In this document: one piece after another, positions 1 through 10,684 of the stretch
How positions within the stretch are numbered: position 1 is the first letter of the stretch
Layout: each line of letters starts with the position of its first letter
Program-made: the position numbers and the translations under genes
Origin: Telopea speciosissima
Lineage: Eukaryota; Streptophyta; Magnoliopsida; Proteales; Proteaceae
Reading direction: 5' to 3'
Assembly (NCBI RefSeq): GCF_018873765.1
Contig: NC_057925.1
Coordinates: 32,766,646 to 32,830,645, forward strand
Length of the DNA stretch: 64,000 bases
Notes under the pieces: model-generated
The model's database searches: none
The model's input: the letters and a program-made list of their open reading frames with translations, nothing else
Told to the model about the DNA's origin: nothing

Positions 1-245
1 GACCGAGATTTCCGAAATTTTCGAAACGAGATTTACGAAATTTCCGAAACGAGATGACCGAAATTTCCGAAATACTCGAAATATTGCACGTGACTTTTTC
101 AATATCTCGCGATATATTGTGAGTCCACGATATTTCGTCGATATCTCACGAGATATCGTCGAAATATGGTATTTTTCCATTTCGGATTGGTATCGTATCT
201 CGGACAGCTCGAGATATACGAAATTTGGCGAAATTTCGCGAGATT
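1..245. repeat. Degenerate CGAGAT/TTTCG repeat block (left)
   Basis: The block is built from variants of CGAGAT, GAAATTTCG and their complements, with local palindromes such as ATCTCGCGATAT. It ends in GAGATTTTGAACTATG, and a similar block at about 555-680 ends in GAGATCTTGAACCATGG in the same orientation. Two copies of one repeat, or two same-side ends of elements, are therefore likely. No coding potential was seen. Confidence 0.5.
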
Positions 246-554
246 TTGAACTATGTGCATGAGGTCTACCCTAGGCTATTCCACACAGACAAGGTTAGAT
301 CATGTTTCTATGAAAAATATAATTTTTAAGATGAATAGTTACCTTAGGTTCTTGAGATGCAGCTTGGAGGAGATTAGCAACTTCAATCTTCAATGAATCA
401 AGCTTTTATTAGGTGTTGGAGGTGTGATTTGCCAAAAGAAATGAAAAAAAATACCCAAAGATGGAGTTTCCCCTTCACAGAGACGAGACAGGCGAAAGAG
501 AGGCAAGATCTCGTTGAGTTATGGTATTTTATAAGCTTTAATAAGGTTGAAACT

Positions 555-680
555 GAGAAATAGCTCGAGATCTCGGCGAGATACCGAGATCTCGAGCGAG
601 ATCTTGTATTATTTATGTATCGCAAGGCATCTCGTCTCGAGTTTCTACAAACCGAGATTTCAATGAGATCTTGAACCATG
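555..680. repeat. Degenerate CGAGAT repeat block (right)
   Basis: Second block of CGAGATCTCG-like units. It lies about 310 bp after the first and immediately before copia gag sequence. The ending GAGATCTTGAACCATGG parallels the end of the first block. The bases between the blocks (246-554) show no gene. Confidence 0.45.
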
Positions 681-689
681 GCTGTAAAG

Positions 690-1172
690 CACACATATGG
701 TCAAGCCAGCAACTATGCCCAAATATATGAAATTCGTCGTCAGACAGAAGGACCTCTCTAGGTCTGCCTATTACTCTGCTCTTATGAAATTATGACAACA
801 ATTGGACAATTATCACCTGTTACCATGACCAGCCCCATTAATGCAAGCACATTTGCAAAGGAACGTGAAATGGAACGAGTATATGCTTTCCTTACTAGAC
901 TTAATCCTGAGTATGATCAGATTTGCATTCAGGTTTTGAACAGGAGCACATTCCCTTCACTGCTTGAAGCCTATAATGTGATTCAGCATGAGGATCATCG
1001 TCGTTCTGTCATGATGCCTCCTACTGTCCCTCCTCAGTCTACTCTTGTTACTACACCACAATCCTCTTTACCTGTGGGCAGTACTGGTTCGATCAGCAAG
1101 GCTGGTGTTTCTTGTGATCCAGTGAAATGTGACTACTGTGGCCGCTCACATCACACTAGGGAGACTTGCTAG
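690..1172 (+). pseudogene. Ty1/copia gag fragment with broken zinc knuckle
   Basis: The open part (792-1172) reads like the copia gag core: FLTRLNPEYDQICIQVL followed by the SLLEAYNVIQHEDHRR region. A CX2CX4HX4C zinc knuckle, CDYCGRSHHTRETC, sits at the end. In the family this is followed by W-K-L-H-G. Here the Trp codon is TAG, so the frame stops exactly there, and KLHG follows in frame. Upstream of 792 the reading is already broken by stops. Gag would package element RNA in cytoplasmic particles. Protease, integrase and reverse transcriptase do not follow in this copy, so this is a dead fragment. Confidence 0.8.
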
Positions 1173-2365
1173 AAATTACATGGCTCACAACAGCTCTTCT
1201 CAGGATGATTAAACAAATTAAGTTTGCACAAGTTGTTTGCTGTTGTAGTAATCTTTTTTATTACATGACATCAAATGACACCACCTATTTATAGGCAAAC
1301 GAACTAGCTATTAATCTAGCCGTTAGAATCAAACTCAGTTTCCCCTTTGAACATTTGAATTATCTTTTGATTTCCAAGAGAAACTAGTTGTTGGAGATCC
1401 ACTTGTAATTCAAATTGGTTGGAAATATTAATCAATTTTAATCTTTAATATTCAACTTCTATTTTCTAAGCCTCAACATTAGTGAAGATGTATAAGAGTT
1501 CCACTCAAGTGGTTAGAATTCAAGTGATTAATTAACTATGAGTTATAAAACCTTTCAACTTAATAACCACGTAGCAATAAATGCTATCGCGCAGAAGATC
1601 GCATGACAGTCACGGAAGACCATGGCTAGAGGGACTTAAGACTATCACTCTCGGACATGAACGGAATCAAGTCATTGAAGACCGCAAGATCATTCGTCCT
1701 AGTGTGACTTAGTCTCATTACACTAGAAAATGCACAGAATCTCGCACGGAAGACTGCCAGAGTCATTTATGGACTTAGAACTTTAAAGCTTGGTTGTCTA
1801 TGTGTTATAACTTTGAATATTTTTGGTTTGCCATTAAAGCTCGGTCACCTGTCTCTGTTCACGGAAGAGCGTGGACAGTAAACTTAGACTTTTTTCTAAA
1901 TCAAACCACCTAGAATATTTTTTGTTTGCCTTGAGACGTCATTTTCTTGGGCTTTTTACATCTTATTGATCTTGTACATTAGGATTACAATGATATACCA
2001 ATAAAAAATAAAATCTTAATTTTGTCCTTGATAGATTCCTTCAACCTTGATGTTACTTTCAGCTCCTTGATCTTTCAAGTCACAGAAAACCATCAACCAT
2101 GTAACCGGAAGACCGTCCTCAGCAGTTCTTCATTCAATCAACATGCCTTGTTCTTTCTTCAACTATTCCTCATTAGAAGCTTGGGTTACATCAAACTCTT
2201 AGCACATTAGCATACATATTAGTAAACCCACACACATCACACAATGGTTTTCATATCCAAAACACATAACATATAACTGGAATCTTCTAAGTCCAACAGT
2301 TCTAAAACTGAAATTCAGACCTCTTCACTGATCAGTTCTCCAATGAAACAAAAATCCAAAGGAAG
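1173..2365. other. Unassigned non-coding stretch
   Basis: No convincing gene. On the minus strand there is a TATA-like TATAAATAGG at about 1288-1297 with no recognisable transcript unit. Repeated short phrases such as GGAAGA and ACGGAAGA occur at about 1590-1900. It is probably more mobile-element debris, but I cannot assign it. Confidence 0.35.
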
Positions 2366-2370
2366 ATTAC

Positions 2371-2608
2371 TGATGGTTGAACCGTGGGTCAAAGAGAGGA
2401 AATAAAATAATAGAATGACTTGTATTAATGAAAGAAAAGCCCCTCTATTTATAATAGAGGAGAAGTTACAAATAATAGAAGCTAGGCGATGTGGGACTAA
2501 AACCCACATAGCCGACATAAGCTAATAACACTTAATAACATAAAAATAATCCCAAAAGGACCAGAATACCCCCACGGTGGGGGTATTCTAGTGTACATTA
2601 TTCTAACA
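2371..2608 (-). repeat. 3' LTR of the non-autonomous element
   Basis: 238 bp. It differs from its partner by a few substitutions and small indels around the GGGGGTATTCT stretch, indicating a fairly recent insertion. It is followed on the plus strand by CTCCCCCTC, the complement of the polypurine tract. Confidence 0.9.
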
Positions 2609-4269
2609 CTCCCCCTCACGCTGGATTATACAAATATGAAAGAAGGAAGATCCAGCGTGGACTAAAGAAAAAAACTCTCTACTAATGAAAAACTATCTCC
2701 ATAACAATGCTAACACTCCCCCTCAAGTTGGTGCATACAAGGTACTAATGCTCAACTTGAATAAAACGGGAAAAATAAGTTGTAGCAGAATCCAGCTTCA
2801 GAATGAATGCAGCTCCCAAATAGACCTTCAAGAACTTGAAAAAAATAGACCTTCAAACTTGGACAGACTTGATCAGCAAAAAAGGCATCTCTCACCAATC
2901 TTTGTCCAATAATGAATCTCTAAAGTATAATCTTGAAGATAAGCAACTAGGGTAGCCGGTAAATGAGTCAAGCAGCAGTAAAGAAGATTAAGCAACGGAA
3001 AAAGCAACCAAACTGTAGGATCTCATATGGGCAGGCAATAACCAAACGTCTTCAAAACTTTAAGGCCAACCTCCCCCTTATGACAAACTTTAACCCAATA
3101 ACAAAGTAGATACCCATTGGCAATGGTGAAACCTCTAACCTTCTATGTTTTGCACCAAGTGTTCCTGCAAGTTCTGCTTTCTGCAATGGCTGCAGGCATA
3201 CTGTATATAATCCCCTCCTCACGTGTAATACACGTGGACATAACAGGGATGATGTAAGATATAAGGCAAAACATAATATTCCAGAATTTTCCAAGAGCTG
3301 CCAAGGGTAATGGAAAAAGAAGAAATGGTAAAGAAGAGAATACCATTAACTTCCAAGGGTGTTATGGGTAATACCAAAAGTATGTTTTGGGAGGTGGTGA
3401 AAGAAAAACAACAGTGGGATAATGGAGTAGGATTAACTTGGGTAACATAGAAAGCTCCAACCTTCTTCCATCAATCAAACAAACACTTCGAATGCAAACC
3501 CCTGCAGGGGAGAAACTCCTAACCCCAATATTCAGATCTGAAAAAGATACAAACCTGATTCGAAGTAAGGAAATGCTCCAATTGTCAAGGCTTGTTCAAT
3601 CTTCAAACAAGGAGGAACAAGTGTGCAAAAACTCCAAGGTATAAACTCCCACATGCTAAACAGTACGAACGAAGATATCTGGACAGCAATGGATTGTAGA
3701 AGCCTCAACAAAAATTGGGTCAGATCTGAATTAGTAACCATGCTAGGATTCAAGCTCCAAGGTGAGCCAGATATGAACCAGAAAAGCTTCACATAACTGA
3801 ATAGGTTCGTAGTTGCAACCAAGAACCGTGGAACACACTGTTGGAGTCCCAAATAGCTGATCTCCAGGGTAGCAGATTCGAGTCTTCAATAACGAAAGAA
3901 ATTCGATCTCCAATAGTAGGAAACTCAGTCACAATAATAGGGCAGCAGTAGTCCACATAAAGGCAGCAGTAACATGTCAACCAGTCATGCTTATAGAAGC
4001 CAATCAATAACACCAGCCAGGTAGGTATGAAAGCTCAAAATAACCAGCAAATATAAGATAAATAACCAGACAGATCCATAGGTAGTTGAAGCAGCCAGCC
4101 ATATAGGAACAAGTAAGAAACATAGGTTGATAATTGGAGAAACCGAGCCATAAGAATGAACCTGAATTTTTCCAAAAAGAACTGATGAATGATGCTGAAA
4201 TAGGGGCTGAATACTCCTCTGATGTTTATAAACTCTCCTAAAAAAAATCAGCAATAGTGGACTGCTCTA

Positions 4270-4990
4270 ACCCTTAGATCGATTATAGTCAGGGTTTTGT
4301 AAAAAACCCTGAAAGGGAAGATCGATTGTAGGGAAGGGGGCTTCAACAAAGTGATGATAACTTGTCAAAGGTGATGTATTCTGGTAATAGATGCTGACCA
4401 CCACTGCTGGAATGGATCTCCAGTTCGAATAACCAATCTCCTTGGTAATTGAGACTTGATCTTCACGTGGGAGAAACACCAAAAAATTGCAAAAAAATAG
4501 GGCAGTAGCTATCATGTGCAATAGACCTTCTTCAAGCCAGGAATAGTTGAAGTAGAATGTCCTTCTTGATGGTAGAAACACGTCCAAAAAACTCCAATAG
4601 CAGCAATCAACCCTAACCCTAAAATCGATATTTGTTAGGATTTTTTCAAAGAAGGATCGATTGGGGTTAGGGGTCTTCAAACACTTGGAAAGAGGCTGAA
4701 ACTAAGGTCGAGTGATCCTTGTAGGTGGAGTAAGCATCCCTCCAAAAGGCAGCAAAAACTGAAACCTGAAAGTCAGGGTTTTTGGCAGGTAACCAAATTA
4801 GCAGATTAAGGAATTTTTGCTGTAGAAACAAATCCAGCCATTAGAAAGGGTCCAAACTTAGGTCGAGTAGGGTTTGTAGTAATAGGGAATCACCCCAAAA
4901 AAATTAGCTACATCTGAAAAGGGAAACCCTAAAATTGATTGGAATCAGGGTTTTGAAAAACCCTGACAAGTTGAGATCGATTAGGGGATC
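4270..4990 (-). repeat. Dispersed AACCCTAA...ATCGATT modules inside the element
   Basis: Three variants of one motif group, AACCCTAA/ATCGAT/AGGGTTTT, lie at about 4267-4335, 4612-4672 and 4925-4990. Each pairs an AGGGTTTT arm with an AAACCCT arm around an ATCGATT core, so each can fold back. They make up part of the non-coding interior. Function unknown. Confidence 0.5.
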
Positions 4991-5396
4991 TAGGCTGGAA
5001 AAAATATTAATTGATGGAGAGAAAGAAAAGAGGGAAGTTAGGTGTAGGAATAGGGTAACATAGGGCTGGAAAAAGGCTGCTTAGGGTGTTCCTCTATTAG
5101 AGGATCAGGTTTATCGAGATCTGATCGCAAAGAAGGAGGAACCCCAAAATCACAGAAGAGGCTTCCAGCTGTTTTTTTAATAAAAAACGATAGGAGAGAA
5201 AGGGGGCAGCACTAAATCATCGATATGATGTTTACCTCATTAGTGCTGCCCCTGTTTTTGTGCTGAAAAGGAGAAAAACAGGAACAGGAAAAAACGAGAA
5301 AAAAGGGAGAAGAAGAGGAGAGATCGATTGGAGGAAAAGAAGGGAGAAAATAAGGTTTTTCTCTCTCTAACCTAGATCATACCAGCTCTGATACCA

Positions 5397-5629
5397 TGAT
5401 GGTTGAACCGTGGGTCAAAGAGAGGAAATAAAATAATAGAATGACTTGTATTAATGAGATAAAGGCCCCTCTATTTATAATAGATGGGAAGTTATAAATA
5501 ATAGAAGCTAGGCGATGTGGGACTAAAACCCACATAGCCGACATAAGCTAATAACACTTAATAACATAAAAATACCCCCAAAAGGACCAGAATACCCCCA
5601 CAGTATTCTGGAGTACATATATTCTAACA
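5397..5629 (-). repeat. 5' LTR of the non-autonomous element
   Basis: 233 bp. Its inner edge touches CTCTGATACCA, the complement of the tRNA-iMet primer site. It carries TATAAATAG on the minus strand at about 5471-5479 as the likely promoter. Confidence 0.9.
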
Positions 5630-5634
5630 ATTAC

Positions 5635-6098
5635 CCACAACTTTATCGAGATATATGGAATTAACCTCCCTTTCCCGTGCTTGCGCATCTTTAGTTGATA
5701 CTGTGTGCAATTCCATCGAAGAAAAATACAACTACTATGGGCTAACGATGCTCAATATTAGTGTACCATCTTAAAAGATGGAATTTTCAGAATAATTCCA
5801 GTGTTGTCTGAAGCGTAATCAGAAACACTGGATTTTTACTTGTACAAGATGTTTCTGAAGCTTGTCCTTCTAGGAATTGGGTTTTGTGAAATTTTCTACA
5901 TCTTGGTTTGCCATTGTGGTAGGGGAAGGTGTTCTGATCTTATCTCATTTTAATATTTTGTCTCAGATGTGTTCTTTATTTTAATTTCTTTCTTGCATTG
6001 TGTTTCACAATTAAGTAACTACTCCAAATATGATGATCAGCCAAAGAGCTTTAAATAGATGCAAATATATCAAGATCATAGCCTAACCAAAGCCATAC
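5635..6098. other. Non-coding sequence downstream of the transferase exons
   Basis: AT-rich with no gene recognised. In the direction of the minus-strand gene this would be intron 2 and beyond. I looked for the family's conserved VSHHGDYV exon here and did not find it. Confidence 0.4.
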
Positions 6099-6659
6099 CA
6101 GATAAGGTTTGCCTTCAATGGTGCGCCTTATAATTATCTCATTAAATGGGATTCCCAATACTTCGTTTACGAGTGAATATTGAAGCAACCGGCTGACAAT
6201 TGCCCTTTTTCTATCCTCAAATTTTACAAACCTAAAAATATACAAATTTAAGTAAGCTTGTCAAATCTTTCATAACCAGCCATAAATTCTAAGGAATCAT
6301 AATCAACAGTACTGAATCTCACAAACACTACTCTTCAGCATCATTTACAATAAATCCACCAGAAAGACTTAATCAAACCTAAATTAATTATTAAAAACAC
6401 ACTTTGAAACAGCTACATCAAATCTTTCATAACCACACGTTGGTTCTTGGAAACTTCTGCATTAGGCTTCAAAATTTCAAGTTTGATCTCAGCCAATTTG
6501 GAAATAGATAGTAAAGTGATGGGACCAGACCAAAGAAGCAAACCTGAAGATGGAGGAGTGTTCGTTAGGAGGAAAGAGAGAAACGAGGAAGGAGAACTCA
6601 TCCCGAGAAGGATTCCACTTAGATATATCAACGAGCCATCTTCTGACCCCCTTCTCCAT
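6099..6659 (-). CDS. 4'-phosphopantetheinyl transferase, exons 1-2 only
   Basis: Exon 1 (6659-6544) starts at an ATG and encodes MEKGVRRWLVDISKWNPS; its last codon is split at a GT donor. Exon 2 (6231-6099) follows a TTTTTAG acceptor and completes it as RFVKFEDRKRAIVSRLLQY, then VLGIPFNEIIIRR and EGKPYL, ending at a GTATGG donor. This closely matches the amino-terminal part of plant Sfp/AASDHPPT-type enzymes, which transfer 4'-phosphopantetheine from CoA to a carrier-protein serine. About 83 codons are present with no stop or frameshift. The later exons, with the magnesium-binding acidic residues and the WSLKEA-type motif, were not found. The next sequence downstream is an LTR element. It may be a 5' fragment, or a gene whose later exons lie off the window's left edge. 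Confidence 0.85.
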
Positions 6660-7160
6660 TACAGAGAGCTAAAAACAAGATCGGTGAACAAACCCTACAG
6701 AGAATGCGAAAGAGACGCTCTTGAATCACAGAGACGAATTGATCGAATCGAGAGAGGGCGGCGTTGGGTAGTTGCTAGACAGAGAGAGAAGCAAAGCATA
6801 GCTCGGGTTTACCGGAAGCGGAAGCGGAAGCGGAAGCGCATAGTGGGTCCCACATTGTTGGCCTATTTTTGGGGCAATTTTTTCATTTTGCTGTTCTTGT
6901 TTTTCATAGGAAAGAAAACAAACATAAGGGTGTTTTTGGTATCATATTTCATTTTCATTTTCATTTTCTAACCCAAACAATTTTATAAGTGTTTGGTACA
7001 ATTTATGGACCCTATTTCTATTTACAAAACATCAAAATAATAGAAAATCAACACAGAATTGACACCTTATTATGAATTTTGGCCAAAAAATCATTTTCAC
7101 TCATTTTTTTGGAACTTTAATGAGCATGTGCTTATAATCTCCCAAAGTCGAAGGTAAAAG
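6660..7160. other. Upstream region of the transferase and AT-rich spacer
   Basis: Immediately upstream on the minus strand is a pyrimidine-rich leader-like stretch with a GCTTCC microsatellite (complement of GGAAGC, 6814-6837). Beyond about 6950 the sequence is AT-rich, with repeated CATTTT runs and no gene. Confidence 0.4.
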
Positions 7161-7163
7161 AGT

Positions 7164-7240
7164 CATTTGCTTCATAAATTAGAAAGACACCTCCTTCTTC
7201 CTCATCGATCCTGCTCCTGCAACCCCATTCTTCCCAGGAA
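7164..7240. repeat. Direct repeat flanking the peroxiredoxin (left copy)
   Basis: About 75 bp containing AAATTAGAAAGACACCTCC. It aligns with 7700-7777, which shares the same 19-base core and diverged flanks. The two copies bracket the pseudogene. Confidence 0.7.
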
Positions 7241-7250
7241 GAAAAAGAAA

Positions 7251-7703
7251 TTAGAGAGCTTTGAGCATATCCTCAATGTTGCTCACCGTAAACGCACCAC
7301 CCTCACCCAAATTCAAAACTTTCACAACCCCATCATTCGCAAGAAGAGCATACCTCCTAGACCGCACTCCCAACCCAACTGGCTTATCACCAAGGTTAAG
7401 CTCATACCCTATTGCCCTCATGAATTCTCCATTCCCATCAGAAAGCAACAAGACCTCATCTCCAATCTTTAAATCCTCCTTCCAAGCCTTCATCACAAAA
7501 GCATCGTTCACTAAGATACAAGTGATGGTATCGATACCCTTCGCCTTCAACTCACCAGACTTCTCGACAAACCCAAGAATATATTTCTAAGAACAAGTAG
7601 GGGTGAAAGCTCCAGGGACAGCAAACAAAATGGCTTTCTTGCCCTTAGTGAGGTCAAAGACTGTGATGGTTTGGAGTTCTTCAGCGGAGTCTAAGTAAGA
7701 CAT
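7251..7703 (-). pseudogene. Type II peroxiredoxin pseudogene
   Basis: From ATG at 7703 the frame encodes [18 protein letters not shown], then [12 protein letters not shown] with the peroxidatic Cys at residue 37, then [18 protein letters not shown] with a second Cys at residue 62, [16 protein letters not shown], and [15 protein letters not shown] near the end. This matches plant PRX II enzymes, thiol peroxidases that reduce H2O2 and alkyl hydroperoxides. Codon 39, Gln in the family (CSQKH), is TAG here, and the following residues have drifted. No transit peptide is evident and there is no intron. The spacing is otherwise unbroken, so the stop is recent or was the first lesion. Confidence 0.9.
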
Positions 7704-7777
7704 TTCCTTCTTAAATTAGAAAGACACCTCCTTCTTCTTCTGCCTCTTGCTCTTGCACCGCATCCCCTTCCCCAGAG
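7700..7777. repeat. Direct repeat flanking the peroxiredoxin (right copy)
   Basis: Partner of 7164-7240. It overlaps the pseudogene's ATG by a few bases. It is far longer than a normal target-site duplication. Confidence 0.7.
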
Positions 7778-7905
7778 TCTGGTAAACCTTTCTATTTTTG
7801 TTTTTTTTCATTCCATTTCCTGGGCTATCAGTGAATTTGTTTCTAGTTATTGGCTTCTGCTTTTTTTTTGGGGGGAGGGGAGGAAGAAGAAGAAGAAATA
7901 GAAGA

Positions 7906-8391
7906 AAAAAAATAAAGAATTACAAAACAAAAAGAAGGGTGAGGCAAAGAGGAGATGAAAAAAAGGGAAAAAAATATAGATTTACAAATCGAAACAGTGA
8001 AATAGAGAAGGGAAGAAGGAAAGAGGAGGAGAAGAAGAAAACTTACCTGTGAAATCGATGGTGTCGCTGGAATCTTCGTCGGTCAGTGGAGCCGCAGGAG
8101 TTGCCACCGATTTTGGATTGCAGTTGTAGGAGGGAGAAGGGTTTGAGGAGAAGAAGAAGAGAAAAAAATAAAGAATTACAAAACGAAAAGAAGGGAGGGG
8201 GGAACAGGAGAAGAAAAAAAAGGGAGAAAACCCGATACAGGGAAACAAAGAAGGGAAGAAGGAAAGAGGAGGAGAAGAAGAAAACTTACCTGTGGAATCG
8301 GTGGTGCCACAAGAATCTCCGTCGGTCAATGGAGTTGCGAAAGTTATCACCGATCGTGGATTGGACTCGCAGGAGGGAGAAGGGTTTGAGG
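7906..8391. repeat. 243-bp tandem duplication, two copies
   Basis: Two head-to-tail copies, about 7906-8148 and 8149-8391. For example ACTTACCTGTG occurs at 8041 and 8284, and GGGTTTGAG at 8139 and 8382. Read on the minus strand each copy ends an exon-like stretch with CACAG|GTAAGTTTTC, a strong splice-donor consensus, followed by a long pyrimidine tract. A minus-strand ORF (7982-8350) spans both copies and repeats its own peptide. It could be the duplicated first exon of an unrecognised minus-strand gene. Confidence 0.75.
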
Positions 8392-8596
8392 ATCAAAGGG
8401 TTTCATGGGTAGGGCAGAGTTGGTTGCAAAGGGTGTGGGATAGGAGAAGATGATGGGTGATGGTGGAATTTCTTTACCTCCACTAAAAATTGTTTACACA
8501 GAATTATTTTCCCAAATGATTTCTCATTCTATTCTCTTATATGTCAAATAGTTACCAAACAATTTTCATTTTTTTATAAAAAAACCTTTTCATTAA

Positions 8597-8933
8597 GGGT
8601 TTTTTACAATTACCACCCCAAAAACTTTACTATTTACTATTATCCCCCCCCCCAAAAAATACTTTGAAACAACTGTTACCCTCCCATGTTGCATACTAAT
8701 AAACAACTGGCCCCCACCGTTACATTCCCGTAACGGAGGGGGTTGGTCATGCGAGTGTGCCGTTGTCACGGATTTTCTAGGACCAAAATGCCCTTAGTAG
8801 TGAAATAAACCCTTCTTCAAAGGGATACCTTCACTTCCTCTTCACTTCATCTTCTTCACTTCACCTGTTGCAGCAAACTGGAGGAAGAAGAAGAACTTCG
8901 TCTCAGCCCTCTTCTCAGGCCAAGATTTGAGCC
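8597..8933 (+). repeat. MULE left terminal inverted repeat
   Basis: About 337 bp matching the complement of 18719-19037. It contains AACTGGCCCCCACCGTTACA and TTCGTCTCAGCCCTCTTCTC. It differs from the right copy by scattered substitutions and a 12-bp ATCTTCTTCACT-type insertion. Confidence 0.93.
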
Positions 8934-10684
8934 GCCGTATTAAAGGATAGAGAGGTGCCACCGTTAAAGCTCTCGGAGCAGGACAGAAGGAAAAAACGCA
9001 ATTGCATGCTCTCTGAGAAGAGAAGAGAGAAGCGAGCAAGGGCACAAAGGTATATTTTTCGACTCAAACTCGCTAAGAACTAAGGTTTTTTGGCTCAAAT
9101 TTCCATTCATTTGAATGTTTTGAAAAGATTTACTGTCAATTTGTTGCTACCACAGATCTGTCGTTTATTGAACTTATCTGTCTCTCTTTTCTTTAGGGTT
9201 TCTGTTCTGGGTTTGGGACTTTAGTTTTCACCTTCATCTATGTAATCTGTCTCATTATTTTGATGTATTATAGAGTTCTCGTTTTCTATTTTTAGTTGTT
9301 TATGTGTAGTAACTTCATTTTATTGAACCGATGGTGATGGAATGGCCTTTGGGTATGGGCATGCCGGACCAGCTCACACATTTGAATACAAAACTTGTTC
9401 CAAATTGTTTTAAGATCCATAGTAAATGGTTTAATTCCAAATTGTTTTAAGATCCATTTTTTTAGATTTGTGGTTGTGCCCATTTTTTCTTATGGAAGAT
9501 CTGGGAATAGCTTACAGTACAACCATAGTTGTTGGTGATTGTAGGGTTTCAAATGTTAGATGGTGAAGGCCAAGTGAGGAAAAGAGAGACAATGTGAGAG
9601 ACAGAGAGAGAGTGAAGTGGGGTGAGAGGGGTGGCCAACTGGCCTGGTAAACCCCCTGTGCATTTGTGTATGGTCCTAATGGGGGCTGCAATTTTAGACA
9701 TGCTAGGTGAATTGAATTTTAGGGAAGGTGCTCATGGTGAATAGAGAATCTGAGACTGATATTTCTAAATTACAAAATTCAATGTAAGCTTCTTCATGGT
9801 AAAAGTGCTTCATACCATGTTCATAAACATGTTCTTGCCTTTGTGTCTAGTGTTCTATTTCTGCTTGGAAATAGAGAGATTTTCTCTTTTTCTCTTCAAG
9901 ATGCTACATAAAGAATGCATTCCTTGATCAATCTCTTGCCTGGTTACATGGGATTTATCTAGTTAAGTAGTCAAATTTGTTGATTCCCTTCTATGTTGAT
10001 AGAAATGTTGCTTAATTCTATTTCAGTTCATTAACTGAGGAGGCAGCTGCCCTCCCGTTAAACATAATCATAGTAAACCAGCACTCATGGTAATTCTGCA
10101 AATCAAAGACCAATATAGAATGCATTGACCCTAGCAAACAGACTGTTCTCATAGATCCCACCAGAAATATGGACCATATTTCATCTAAGTCAACACTCAT
10201 TGTCACTTGCATTTTGTTTTAATGTGATCCAACTTTGTTGTAGTTTGACTGTGTAAATTGCATTTTTCTTGTATGTGACCCAACTTCAATGGGGTGCTGC
10301 AGATTTGGTTCTAAAAATAGGCAAAGGTTCAGGCTTTTGCATGATTTTTTTCCTTTTAAAAGCCTTGATTTCTTCCCTTCTTGAAATTGAAATCCTCGCT
10401 TTAACATTTGGAATGCAATTGGAACATATAAATGGCCTTGACTTCTTCCCTTCAAAACCATTTAGTGCTGTGAAGAACTTTATATAAATTTGTACCTGAC
10501 TTAATGGATAATCTTGTATTTGTTTCTTTAGTTGAGAAGTTTATCTAATAATATTGATACTTGGATGTAATTTGTCAAACTTGAATTTTAATGATTGTTC
10601 TTGACTAATGTGATTAATTGTTGCTTCTCCCACTTTTCTATAAAATCCATATACCATGCAGTCAAACAGTCTCTAATCTTCAAA
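8934..10684. other. MULE 5' non-coding region
   Basis: No gene seen between the left TIR and the transposase. Long plant-like 5' leader or promoter sequence with introns is possible, but I could not assign features. Confidence 0.4.

Larger units (their letters stand above)
2371..5629 (-). mobile_element. Complete non-autonomous LTR retrotransposon (copia-type)
   Basis: Two nearly identical LTRs (2371-2608 and 5397-5629) start TGTTAGAATA and end TTCAACCATCA on the minus strand. They are flanked by a perfect 5-bp duplication ATTAC (2366-2370, 5630-5634). On the minus strand TGGTATCAGAG lies just inside the upper LTR, matching an initiator-tRNA-Met primer site, and GAGGGGGAG lies just inside the lower LTR as a polypurine tract. 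These fix the orientation. The LTR has a TATAAATAGAGG promoter motif. The roughly 2.8-kb interior has no gag or pol, so mobilisation must have relied on enzymes from another element. Confidence 0.92.

Noticed and set aside
1288..1297. TATAAATAGG on the minus strand as a promoter
   Set aside because: No downstream ORF, LTR border or leader could be tied to it, so it is noted only as a motif in an unassigned stretch.
6447..6971. 174-codon plus-strand ORF
   Set aside because: It is the antisense shadow of exon 1 and the leader of the minus-strand phosphopantetheinyl transferase. The protein is low-complexity Arg/Lys-rich at its end and matches nothing I recognise.
7982..8350. 122-codon minus-strand ORF spanning the tandem duplication
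   Set aside because: Its middle is translated pyrimidine tract (Phe/Ser/Pro). Only the short exon-like ends before the GTAAGT donors may be real, so it is not called as a protein gene.
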